From Streptomyces sp. NBC_00193 (GTDB lineage Bacteria > Actinomycetota > Actinomycetes > Streptomycetales > Streptomycetaceae), in contig NZ_JAPEMM010000001.1 in the NCBI RefSeq assembly GCF_026342735.1, positions 6,138,001 to 6,202,000 of the forward strand: 64,000 nucleotides of DNA, given 5' to 3'. The notes beneath the pieces are model-generated. The model was not told the DNA's origin, did no database searches, and saw nothing but the letters and a program-made list of their open reading frames with translations. This document shows, piece after piece, positions 39,860 through 49,225 of this stretch. Position 1 is the stretch's first letter; each line of letters opens with the position of its first letter. The position numbers and the translations under genes are program-made.

Positions 39860-40660
39860 ATGGGTGGGACAGAACACCTGACCGTGGAACGCCACGGAGC
39901 CACGCTGGTGCTCACCATGAACAGGCCCGAGGCGAAGAACGCGCTCTCGCTGCCGCTGCTGGTGGGGCTGTACGACGGCTGGCTGGAGGCCGACGCGGAC
40001 GACACGATCCGCTCGGTGGTGCTGACGGGGGCCGGCGGGGACTTCTGCGCCGGCATGGACCTGAAGGCGCTGGCCGGCAAGGGCATGGCGGGCGACCAGT
40101 ACCGGGACCGGCTCAAGGCCGACCCCGACCTGCACTGGAAGGCGATGCTGCGCCATCACCGGCCCCGCAAGCCGATCATCGCGGCGGTCGAGGGCTACTG
40201 CGTGGCCGGCGGTACGGAGATCCTCCAGGGGACCGACATCCGGGTCGCGGGGGAGGGGGCCACCTTCGGACTGTTCGAGGTCAAGCGGGGGCTCTTCCCG
40301 ATCGGCGGCTCGACGGTACGGCTGCCGCGGCAGATCCCGCGGACGCACGCGCTGGAGATGCTGCTGACCGGGCGGCCGTACGCGGCCGAGGAGGCGGCGC
40401 GGATCGGGCTCGTCGGGCGGGTGGTCCCGGACGGGACGGCGCTGGCCGCGGCGCTGGAGATCGCGGAGCGGATCAACGCGTGCGGGCCGCTGGCGGTGGA
40501 GGCGGTCAAGGCCTCCGTCTACGAGACGGCCGAGATGACGGAGTCGGAGGGGCTCGCGGCGGAGCTGCTGCGGGGGTGGCCGATCTTCGACACCGCCGAC
40601 GCGAAGGAGGGGGCGCGGGCGTTCGCCGAGAAGCGGCCCGCGCTGTACCGGCGGGAGTAG
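39860..40660 (+). CDS. enoyl-CoA hydratase/isomerase (crotonase family)
   Basis: The protein is 266 aa. Seen are MNRPEAKNALSLPLLVGLYD, the oxyanion-hole GGDFCAGMDLKALAG, VEGYCVAGGTEILQGTDIRV, and TFGLFEVKRGLFPIGGSTVR with the Glu expected for hydration. It hydrates or isomerises an enoyl-CoA in beta-oxidation. The start follows CGGGAGG. It sits downstream of both the 17-bp palindrome B and the KstR-like site, so dual control is possible. The next genes on this strand begin 205 nt away, so it is either monocistronic or the first gene of a longer lipid operon. Confidence 0.9.
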   Translation: MGGTEHLTVERHGATLVLTMNRPEAKNALSLPLLVGLYDGWLEADADDTIRSVVLTGAGGDFCAGMDLKALAGKGMAGDQYRDRLKADPDLHWKAMLRHHRPRKPIIAAVEGYCVAGGTEILQGTDIRVAGEGATFGLFEVKRGLFPIGGSTVRLPRQIPRTHALEMLLTGRPYAAEEAARIGLVGRVVPDGTALAAALEIAERINACGPLAVEAVKASVYETAEMTESEGLAAELLRGWPIFDTADAKEGARAFAEKRPALYRRE

Positions 40661-40751
40661 TCCGGTTGCGGCCGGCCGCGGTTGCCCTGGCCGGGCCCGT
40701 GTCCGTGGTGCCGGGCCGTGTGCACGGGTGCGGCGCCGTTGCCGGGGACCG

Positions 40752-40790
40752 GTCCCCTGCTCCTCAAACGCCGGAGGGGCCGAAGTGGCC
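40752..40790. repeat. short copy of a dispersed TCAAACGCCGG element
   Basis: GTCCCCTGCTCCTCAAACGC followed by CGGAGG and a GGGGCC/GGCCCC hairpin resembles one half of the long inverted repeat at 48435-48621. It lies in the 205-nt gap between the crotonase and DUF35 genes. It may attenuate or end transcription there. Confidence 0.5.
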
Positions 40791-40865
40791 CCGATTCGCC
40801 CCGGCAGAGCCTGATTCGCCCGGTGGGGCAGGAAGTGCCCCGCCCCCTACATCGGAGACCCATCC

Positions 40866-41828
40866 ATGACAGCCGCGTCGCCACCCGAGATCCTCCGCGC
40901 ACCCCTTGTCGTCGAGTTCCCCTTCACCCGCTCCCTCGGCCCCGTGCAGAGCGCCTTCCTCACCGGGCTGCGCGAAGGCGTCGTCCTCGGGGTCACGACC
41001 GCCGACGGCAAGGTGATGGTGCCGCCCGTCGAGTACGACCCCGTCACCGCCGAGGAGATCCGCGACCTGGTCGAGGTGGGCACCACCGGGACCGTCACCA
41101 CCTGGGCCTGGAACGGTTCGCCGCGCCCCAACCAGCCCCTCGCCACGCCCTTCGCCTGGGTCCTCGTCCGCCTCGACGGCGCCGACACCGCCCTCCTGCA
41201 CGCCCTCGACGCCCCCGGGCCCGAGGCCGTCACCACCGGCATGCGGGTCCGCGTGCGGTGGGCCGGGGAGCGGACCGGGGCCATCACCGACATCGCCTGC
41301 TTCGAGCCCGCCGGGGACGGGGAAGCGCACGGGGAGGCGGCTCCGCACAGCGGGGAGTTCGCCGACGCCGTCACCGGGATCGTCGCCGAGGCCCGCCTGG
41401 ACTACTCGTACAGCCCCGGCCGCGCGCAGACCGCGTACATCGCCGGGCTCTCCGAGCAGAAGACCATCGGCGAGCGCTGCCCCTCCTGCCACAAGGTGTA
41501 CGTGCCCCCGCGCGGCGCCTGCCCCACCTGCGGGGTGGCGACGACCGACCGGGTCGAGGTCGGTCCGGCCGGCACCGTGACCACGTACTGCATCGTCAAC
41601 ATCAAGGCCAAGAACCTCGACATCGAAGTGCCGTACGTCTACGCCCACATCGCCCTCGACGGCGCCGGCCTCGCGCTCCACGGCCGGATCGGCGGGATCC
41701 CGTACGACCAGGTGCGGATGGGCCTGCGGGTCGAACCCGTCTGGACCGAAGGCGGCCGCTACCCCGACCACTACCGCCCCACCGGAGAGCCGGACGCGGA
41801 CTACGACGTGTACAAGGAGCTCATCTGA
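40866..41828 (+). CDS. OB-fold / DUF35 (Zn-ribbon) acyl-CoA-associated protein, two tandem domains
   Basis: The protein is 320 aa and contains two DUF35-type units. The first (~30-150) has the OB-fold part (YDPVTAEEIRDLVEVGTTGT, GPEAVTTGMRVRVRWAGERT) but its rubredoxin-like zinc ribbon is lost, reading GVTTADGKVMVPPVEYDP. The second (~175-320) keeps all four cysteines in ERCPSCHKVYVPPRGACPTC and the OB fold. DUF35 proteins pair with thiolase-like proteins; ChsH2-DUF35 with Ltp2 is the steroid side-chain example. Here it is followed with a 3-nt stop/start overlap by two thiolase-like genes, forming a probable complex. The start at 40866 follows a modest ribosome site. Confidence 0.85.
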   Translation: MTAASPPEILRAPLVVEFPFTRSLGPVQSAFLTGLREGVVLGVTTADGKVMVPPVEYDPVTAEEIRDLVEVGTTGTVTTWAWNGSPRPNQPLATPFAWVLVRLDGADTALLHALDAPGPEAVTTGMRVRVRWAGERTGAITDIACFEPAGDGEAHGEAAPHSGEFADAVTGIVAEARLDYSYSPGRAQTAYIAGLSEQKTIGERCPSCHKVYVPPRGACPTCGVATTDRVEVGPAGTVTTYCIVNIKAKNLDIEVPYVYAHIALDGAGLALHGRIGGIPYDQVRMGLRVEPVWTEGGRYPDHYRPTGEPDADYDVYKELI

Positions 41829-42882
41829 TGGCCCGATACGCCCGCGAGGTCGCGGTGGTCGCCTTCGCGCAGAGCGACCACCTGCGCCGTACAGACGAGC
41901 TCAGCGAAGTAGAGATGGTCATGCCGGTCCTGCACCAGGTGCTGGCCGCCACCGGACTGAAGGCGGGCGAGATCGGCTTCACCTGCTCCGGTTCCAGCGA
42001 CTACCTCGCCGGCCGGGCCTTCTCCTTCACCATGACCCTCGACGGGGTCGGCGCCTGGCCGCCCATCTCCGAATCGCACGTGGAGATGGACGGCGCCTGG
42101 GCCCTGTACGAGGCCTGGGTCAAGATCCAGACCGGCGAGGCCGACACCGCGCTCGTCTACTCCTACGGGAAGTCCTCGCCGGGGTCGGTGCGCGACGTGC
42201 TGACCCGCCAGCTCGACCCGTACTACGTCGCTCCGCTCTGGCCCGACTCGGTGGCCCTGGCCGCCCTCCAGGCCCAGGCGCTCATCGACGCGGGGGAGAC
42301 CGACGAAACCGGGCTCGCCGCGATCGGCGCCCGCAGCCGGGCCTCCGCGGGCGCCAACCCGCACGCCCAGCTCAGCGGAGCCGTCGCCCAGGGCCCGTAC
42401 CAGGTCGCCCCGCTGCGCACCGGCGACTGCCCGCCCATCGGAGACGGCGCGGCCGCCGTCATCCTGGCCGCCGGGGACGTGGCCCGCCGGCTGTGCGAGC
42501 GGCCCGCCTGGATCACCGGCATCGACCACCGCATCGAGGCCCACAGCCTCGGACTGCGCGACCTCACCGACTCCCCGTCGACGCGGATCGCCGCCGAGCA
42601 CGCGGGCGTGTTCGAGGCCCCGGTGGACACCGCCGAACTGCACGCGCCCTTCTCCTCCCAGGAGGTCGTGCTGCGCAAGGCCCTCGGGCTCGGCGGGGAC
42701 GTCGCCGTCAACCCCTCCGGCGGAGCGCTCGCCGCCAACCCGATGATGGCCGCCGGCCTGATCCGGATCGGCGAGGCGGCCGCCCGCATCCACCGCGGCG
42801 AGTCCGACCGGGCCGTCGCGCACGCCACCTCCGGCCCCTGCCTCCAGCAGAACCTGGTCGCCGTCCTGGAAGGGGACCGAGC

Positions 42883-42886
<4 letters not shown>
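41828..42886 (+). CDS. thiolase-like / lipid-transfer protein family (lacks canonical thiolase residues)
   Basis: The protein is 352 aa, a thiolase-fold acetyl-CoA acetyltransferase/SCPx-type protein. The C-terminal NPSGGALAANPMMAAGL is the family signature, but the usual GHP histidine is absent. At the place of the nucleophilic cysteine the sequence is HVEMDGAWALYEAW, with Asp88. Cys53 in FTCSGSS is nearby but in the wrong place. Such Cys-less members include Ltp2, a retro-aldolase in steroid side-chain cleavage that works with a DUF35 partner. The ATG overlaps the DUF35 stop by 1 nt and its own stop overlaps the next ATG (ATGA), so all three are co-translated. Confidence 0.85.
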
Positions 42887-44067
<1,181 letters not shown>

Positions 44068-44197
44068 GCGGAAACCCGATTCCGGGCGGGGGTGCCGTAC
44101 AGGCCAAGAGTGACGCACCGTGGCCTGTGCGGCACGGCGTGCGATGGCTAACCTGGCCCCGGGACGACGAACCGGGAGTACCGGGAGGAGCACGCAC

Positions 44198-44437
44198 GTG
44201 GCAGAGAGCATGACTTCGAAGGCGCCGGCCGGCTGGGGCAAGCCGGACCTCGATCTGACCGAGGCGGACTGGCAGTCGAGCAGCCGGGGGGCGGGCGACG
44301 TCCAGATCGCCTTCGTGGAGGGGTTCATCGCGATGCGCAACGGCGACCGCCCCGGGAGCCCCTCGCTGATCTTCGCGCCGGACGAATGGCGCAAGTTCGT
44401 GCTGAACGCGCGGGGCGGGGAGTTCGACCTGACCTAG
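44198..44437 (+). CDS. DUF397 protein
   Basis: The protein is 79 aa. The DUF397 pattern is clear: ADWQSSSRGAGDVQIAFVEG, IAMRNGDRPGSPSLIFAPDE and the end WRKFVLNARGGEFDLT. DUF397 proteins are very common in Streptomyces, usually next to an XRE-type HTH regulator (the WhiJ/AbaA-like pairs) in development or antibiotic control. Here no HTH partner adjoins it, so it is an orphan member. The GTG at 44198 follows GGGAGGAG; an upstream in-frame ATG at 44120 lacks a ribosome site. Confidence 0.85.
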   Translation: MAESMTSKAPAGWGKPDLDLTEADWQSSSRGAGDVQIAFVEGFIAMRNGDRPGSPSLIFAPDEWRKFVLNARGGEFDLT

Positions 44438-44569
44438 GGCATGTCGACGGGTACGCGGCGCACCACCGGGCGCGGAGCCGCCGCCCCCGGTGGGCCCCGC
44501 AAACCCCTTGCCGGACCCGCAGGGCCTTCGGCATCATGGCCGCCATGACGATCACCCGCCGAAAGGGCG

Positions 44570-45040
44570 ATGCCGCGTAGACGGCCCGGCGCTCTGCGCG
44601 CCGAACGAGGAACGTACGAGGACCGCCGCCCGCCCGCCTGGGCGTGGGAACTCCCTCCCGTGGACCGACTGTCGCCCGATGCCGCCGCCGCCGCGCACTG
44701 GGCCCGGCCCGGACGGGGCGCCGAGATCGCGGACCTGCTGAACCGCTACCGGACCTTCCTGAGCCGCCCTGGCAGCACCCTGCTCCTGGTCCCTTCCGAG
44801 TGCCCGTCCTGCCCCGGCTGCGCGCGCGACGACGTCGCCATGGTCCGGGACGAACTGGGAGACCTGTACCGGGAGCTGCCGCCGGTCGCCCGCACCGCGC
44901 TGGGCCGCGTGCTGCGGGGCCTGGACGCGCAGTTCCGGCGCCGTACGCTCCCGCACCCGGCCCCGTCCGCCGGAGGCTGGGTGGACTGGAGCGGCCGTCC
45001 CCGCGCCTGGTGGCGCCGGCGGCTCTACGAGGGCGACTGA
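44570..45040 (+). CDS. conserved hypothetical protein with a Cys-rich motif
   Basis: The protein is 156 aa and I do not recognise its family. It is basic at both ends and has SECPSCPGCARDD with Cys78, Cys81 and Cys84, a possible metal-binding or redox turn, followed by a predicted helix (VAMVRDELGDLYRELPPVAR). The C-terminal stretch has GWVDWSGRPRAWWRRRLYEG. Start at 44570 behind GAAAGGGCG. It lies between the DUF397 and ACT-domain genes, on the same strand. Confidence 0.65.
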   Translation: MPRRRPGALRAERGTYEDRRPPAWAWELPPVDRLSPDAAAAAHWARPGRGAEIADLLNRYRTFLSRPGSTLLLVPSECPSCPGCARDDVAMVRDELGDLYRELPPVARTALGRVLRGLDAQFRRRTLPHPAPSAGGWVDWSGRPRAWWRRRLYEGD

Positions 45041-45101
45041 CCGGACGACCGGCCAGGGGGGTCGTACCGGCCATAACGGGATGACCGGTACGGTGGTGGG
45101 C

Positions 45102-45518
45102 ATGAGTGGAGAAAACGACCTGCAGAAGCTGCTGAGCGGCATGCGGCCCGAACTGAACGACGGGCTGTACGTGTTCTGCACGATCCCCGGAGACACCGAC
45201 CCGGAGGCCCTGGCCGGGCTCACCCCCGTCGCCTCCGTGCTGGAGCCCGAGGGGCTCACCCTCGTGCTGAGCCAGGAGGACGCCGATGAGGCCGGACTCC
45301 CGTACACGTACACCGCGGGCTGGATCACCCTGCGCGTCCACTCCTCCCTCGACGCCGTCGGCCTCACCGCGGCCTTCGCCACCGAACTCGCGGCACACGG
45401 CCTGAGCTGCAACGTCATCGCCGGCTACCACCACGACCACCTCTTCGTGGACGCAGCCCGGGCCGCCGAGGCCGTCGCCGTCCTGGAAGCGCTCGCGGAC
45501 CGCTCCGCACAGGACTGA
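45102..45518 (+). CDS. ACT-domain protein
   Basis: The protein is 138 aa with two ACT-like halves. The first reads LNDGLYVFCTIPGDTDPEAL and LEPEGLTLVLSQEDADEAGL; the second reads ITLRVHSSLDAVGLTAAFAT and HGLSCNVIAGYHHDHLFVD, a pattern shared by small stand-alone ACT_7 proteins. ACT domains bind amino acids or nucleotides, so this may be a small-molecule sensor; no enzyme is attached. ATG 45102 (MSGENDLQKLL) is preferred over 45081 because it matches the family start. Confidence 0.8.
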   Translation: MSGENDLQKLLSGMRPELNDGLYVFCTIPGDTDPEALAGLTPVASVLEPEGLTLVLSQEDADEAGLPYTYTAGWITLRVHSSLDAVGLTAAFATELAAHGLSCNVIAGYHHDHLFVDAARAAEAVAVLEALADRSAQD

Positions 45519-45655
45519 GCCGCCCGCGCATACCGCCGCGTATACCCCCTCCGGCGGCCCGCCGAAGAAGATCAGCTTTATTTGCCGCGCCGGGCTTCCC
45601 GGGCGCGTGCGCGGGCGTACGCTGAACCCCCGAACAGGCCTGGGGGGTACCAGCC

Positions 45656-48370
45656 ATGACGGAACGCCGGACCCGCAAACGGCGCACGATGTTCGAACGC
45701 GACACGGAGCTCGCCGCCGTCGACGAGGCCCTGGAGCAGCTCACGGATCCGGGCCCCGACGCCGGCGGAGCCCTGCTGGCCTTCTCCGGACCCGCCGGCC
45801 TCGGCAAGACCACGCTCCTCGGCGAAGTACGCCGCCGCGCCCACACCAAGGCCTGCACCGTCCTCGCGGCCCGGGGCGGCGAACAGGAGCAGAGCCAGCC
45901 CTTCCACGTCGCCCGCCAGCTCATCCAGCCCCAGCTGGCCGGCACCTCCGACGCGGAACTGCGCGAGGCCCTCGGCAGCTGGTACGCCATCGTCGGCCCC
46001 GCCCTCGGCCTCTGCGCGGCCGAACAGGGCGCCCCGCCCGACCCCCAGGGCCTGCGCGACGGACTCGACTGGGTCCTCACCCACCTCGTCGTGCAGCGCG
46101 CCCCCGTCGCCCTCGTCCTCGACGACGCCCACTGGGCCGACCCCGAATCCCTCTCCTGGCTCGCCGCCTTCGCCCCGCGCGCCGAACACCTCCCGCTCCT
46201 CCTCGTCGTCGCCTACCGCCCCGACGAACTTCCCGCGCACGCCGAGGCCTTCCGCACGCTGCCCGGCCGCGCGGGACACCGCCCGCTGACCCTCGCTCCG
46301 CTCACCGCCCGGGCCGTCTCCGGCCTGGTCCGGGAGGCCGTCGGCGAGCACGCCGACGAGGCGTTCTGTCAGGAGGCCTGGGCCGTCACCACCGGCAACC
46401 CCTTCGAGGCCGTCGAGCTCACCGCGAAGGTCCGGGACAAGGGCCTCGCCCCCGTCGAGGCCAGCGCCCCGCTCCTGCGCGACCTCGCCGCCGCCCAGCG
46501 CGGCAGCGGCCTCGTCGCCCGCCTCCACAGCCTCGGGCCCTCCACCGTCCGCTTCGCCTGGGCCTGCGCCGTCCTCGGCACCGACATCCCCGGGGAACTC
46601 GCCGCCCGCGTCGCCGGACTCGGCACCGAGGAGGCCGTCGACGCCACCGGGAGGCTGCGCGACGCCCGCATCCTGTCGGCCGCCGCCGAGGAAGCCGCCG
46701 CCCAGGAAGCGGCCGAGGCCGGGCTGGAGTTCGTCCACCCCCTCATCGCCACCGCCATATACCGCGCGATCCCCGACGCCCTGCGCGTCGCCCTGCACGG
46801 AAAGGCCGCCGCGGCCGTCGTCGACGCGGGACTCGGGCCCTCCGCCGCCGCCCGCCACCTGCTGGAGACCCATCCCGAGAACGACCCCTGGGTGGTGCGC
46901 ACCCTGCGCGAGGCGGCCGGCGAGAACCTCCGGGCCGGCGCCCCCGAAGCCGCCCGCCGCCAGCTCGCACGGGCCCTGCGCGAACCCCCGGACTTCGACG
47001 AGCGGGCGGCCGTCCTGTACGAACTGGGCTGCGCCTCCCTGCTCACCGAGCCCGCCAACACCGTCAACCACCTGCGCGCCGCCCTCGCGGAGCCCTTCGA
47101 GGACCCGGCGCTGCGCCAGGGCATCGTGATCCGGCTGGCCCAGGTGCTCTCGCACAGCGACCGCCTGGCCGAGGCCTCGGAATGCCTCGCGCGCGAGATC
47201 CCGTACACCCAGGACCTGCGGGGCCGGCTGCGCCTGCAGTCCGAGCAGTTCATGTGGGACGCCTTCAACGCCGCCGAGCCGGACTCCCCGGCGCGCTCCC
47301 GGCGGCTCGCGAAGCTCGCGGACCGGCTGAGCGGGCGGGACCTCACCGAGCGGTACGTCATCGGGCTGCGCGCCTGGGACGCCTGCCTGCGCGGGGAACC
47401 CGTCGACGTGGTCCTGCACCATGCCGGGCGGGTCCTGGAAACCGAGTTCAGCTGGGCGTACGCGGACCGCGGCTTCGAGGTCCCGGTGCTCGTCGCGATG
47501 GTGCACATGTACGCCGACCGGCCGGAGCGCGCGGAGGAACTGTTCGAGGCGGGCACCGCCGAGTTCGAGCGGCAGGGCTGGCGCGGGGCGCACCTGTCCT
47601 TCGCCTACAGCCTGCGCGCCTACATCCGCTACCGCCGCGGGCGGCTGGCCGAGGCGGAGGAGCTGGCGCGGGCGGGGCTCCGCCTCGCCGAGCGCGTCGG
47701 GCGGCGCACGCCCGTGCACTGGTACGCCATCGCGATCCTCGTCACCACCCTGCTGGCGCGGGGCCGGGTGGACGAGGCCTGGGAGCTGGTCCGCGAGCAC
47801 GAGTACGGGGAGCCCTTCCCCGCGGCGGTCGTCTTCCCCGACTCCCAGACGGTCTACGCGGAACTGCTGCTGGCCCGCGGCAAGGCGAAGGCCGCGGCGG
47901 CGGAGCTCGAAGCCGTGGACCGGCGGCTGACCCCCAGGGGCATCCAGAACCCCTCCTGGTGCCCGTGGCGGCTGCACCTGGCCCGCGCGGTGGCCGCGGA
48001 GGATCCGGCCCGGGCGCGGGAGCTGGCCGAGGAGGCGGTACGCCGGGCCCGTGCCTTCGGGGCTGCGTCCGGCATCGGCCAGGCCCTGCGGGTGGCCGCG
48101 GAGGTGGCTGCGCCGCAGGACCGGCCGGCGCTGCTGGAGGAGGCGGTGGAGGTCCTGTCGGCTTCGCCGGCGGCCTACGAGCTGGCGCTCGCGCTGGCCG
48201 CGCTGGGGGAGGAGCGGGGGGATACGGAGCTCCTGCTCCGGGCGGTGCTGGCGGCCCGGGAGTGCGGGGCGGACGGCCTGGTGGCCTCCGCCACGACAGC
48301 CCTCCTCGGCCTGGGCGGCGCCTTCCCGTGCGGGCCCGTCCCCGCAGCCGCACCGACCACCACCGGCTGA
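45656..48370 (+). CDS. large AAA/STAND ATPase of the LuxR (LAL) family type but without C-terminal HTH
   Basis: The protein is 904 aa. The N-terminal NTPase has Walker A GPAGLGKTTLL (~residues 45-55) and Walker B VALVLDDAHWADPESL, followed by a helical region and TPR-like repeats up to about residue 870. LAL (MalT-like) regulators normally end with a LuxR HTH; here the protein ends GLVASATTALLGLGGAFPCG plus a Pro/Ala/Thr tail with no recognition-helix pattern. It may therefore act through a partner, or the HTH may have been lost. The first ribosome site is GGGGGGTACC before ATG 45656. An inverted-repeat-rich region follows the stop. Confidence 0.85.
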   Translation: MTERRTRKRRTMFERDTELAAVDEALEQLTDPGPDAGGALLAFSGPAGLGKTTLLGEVRRRAHTKACTVLAARGGEQEQSQPFHVARQLIQPQLAGTSDAELREALGSWYAIVGPALGLCAAEQGAPPDPQGLRDGLDWVLTHLVVQRAPVALVLDDAHWADPESLSWLAAFAPRAEHLPLLLVVAYRPDELPAHAEAFRTLPGRAGHRPLTLAPLTARAVSGLVREAVGEHADEAFCQEAWAVTTGNPFEAVELTAKVRDKGLAPVEASAPLLRDLAAAQRGSGLVARLHSLGPSTVRFAWACAVLGTDIPGELAARVAGLGTEEAVDATGRLRDARILSAAAEEAAAQEAAEAGLEFVHPLIATAIYRAIPDALRVALHGKAAAAVVDAGLGPSAAARHLLETHPENDPWVVRTLREAAGENLRAGAPEAARRQLARALREPPDFDERAAVLYELGCASLLTEPANTVNHLRAALAEPFEDPALRQGIVIRLAQVLSHSDRLAEASECLAREIPYTQDLRGRLRLQSEQFMWDAFNAAEPDSPARSRRLAKLADRLSGRDLTERYVIGLRAWDACLRGEPVDVVLHHAGRVLETEFSWAYADRGFEVPVLVAMVHMYADRPERAEELFEAGTAEFERQGWRGAHLSFAYSLRAYIRYRRGRLAEAEELARAGLRLAERVGRRTPVHWYAIAILVTTLLARGRVDEAWELVREHEYGEPFPAAVVFPDSQTVYAELLLARGKAKAAAAELEAVDRRLTPRGIQNPSWCPWRLHLARAVAAEDPARARELAEEAVRRARAFGAASGIGQALRVAAEVAAPQDRPALLEEAVEVLSASPAAYELALALAALGEERGDTELLLRAVLAARECGADGLVASATTALLGLGGAFPCGPVPAAAPTTTG

Positions 48371-48434
48371 CCGGTCTGCACCGGCGGGCTGGGCGCCGCT
48401 GGGCGGGTGCGGCCGGGTGGACCCCTGCGGGGCT

Positions 48435-48621
48435 GTCCCCTACCCGCCCTTCCACCGTTCCCCGGGCTCCGCCTGGACCCGTACGTGCGCTGCGCGCACG
48501 TGCCCTCAAACGCCGGGCGGGCTGGATTTTGCCGCGCAGCGGCAAATCCAGCCTCGCCGGCGTTTGAGGCGCGGGGTCTGGGGCGGAGCCCCAGGGAACG
48601 GTGGAAGGGTGGGTAGGGGAC
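48435..48621. repeat. 187-bp long imperfect inverted repeat
   Basis: The outer arms begin GTCCCCTACCCGCCCTTCCA at 48435 and end with its near reverse complement (GTAGGGGAC) at 48621. The innermost 48504-48569 is a strong hairpin with arms CTCAAACGCCGG and CCGGCGTTTGAG and an inner GGCTGGATTT pairing. The total imperfect arm is about 60-80 nt. It sits in a 335-nt gap between two rightward genes and contains no gene. A solo half-copy lies at 40752. Confidence 0.75.
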
Positions 48622-48705
48622 TTCGGCCCGCGCAGCGGGAGGACCGGGGGCCCCGGGTCGGGGGTGGAGGGCCGCGGGACGCGGCAGGGCACGTACCATG
48701 GCGGC

Positions 48706-49206
48706 ATGTCCTTCCTCCGCCGCCACCGCGCCGCCACACCCGCCGGCCCGGACTTCGACGTCCTGGCCATGGACCCGGGGGACTGGCCGGGCAATCTCGG
48801 GGCCGGGCTGCTGCCCGCGCCCGACGGCAGCTGCCAGGGTGTCTTCCTCCGCTACGACCTGTTCGGCGGACGCGGCCCCGCGATGATCATCGGAAACCTC
48901 CCCGAGGGTTCCCCCGCACGCGACCTCTCCGAGGGCCAGGTCCCCTTCGAGGTGGCCCAGCTCCTCGACGCCCTCGAGAACGACGAGGACGTCGAGGTCA
49001 CCGGTGCCGAGGACTGCCCCGTCATGCAGGGCGACAACCTCCTCATCGTCCGGAAGATCAAGCTTTCCGAGAGCCGGATCAGCTGCGTGCAGTTCGACCG
49101 CAGCGACAACGTGCTGGTCACCATCGCGAGCTGGGACCGGCCGATCACGGACGACCTCTACGCGCTGCTGAAGCCGCTCCCGGCCGAGCTCTTCCAGCAG
49201 GGCTAG
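48706..49206 (+). CDS. conserved hypothetical protein
   Basis: The protein is 166 aa and I do not recognise it. The sequence has a basic start MSFLRRHRAATPAGPDF, then PGDWPGNLGAGLLPAPDGSC and VPFEVAQLLDALENDEDVEV, suggesting an alpha/beta protein with an acidic middle, and a C-terminus rich in charged residues (CVQFDRSDNVLVTIASWDRP). No signal peptide, one or two cysteines. The ATG at 48706 is supported by frame and by a purine-rich ACCATGGCGGC just before it, though the ribosome site is weak. It converges with the KstD-like gene 19 nt downstream. Confidence 0.6.
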   Translation: MSFLRRHRAATPAGPDFDVLAMDPGDWPGNLGAGLLPAPDGSCQGVFLRYDLFGGRGPAMIIGNLPEGSPARDLSEGQVPFEVAQLLDALENDEDVEVTGAEDCPVMQGDNLLIVRKIKLSESRISCVQFDRSDNVLVTIASWDRPITDDLYALLKPLPAELFQQG

Positions 49207-49225
49207 TCGCCCGGCGGGACCGGCG

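Noticed and set aside
45578..47977. 799-codon minus-strand frame opposite the AAA protein
   Set aside because: No recognisable domain; the plus-strand frame has clear Walker motifs.
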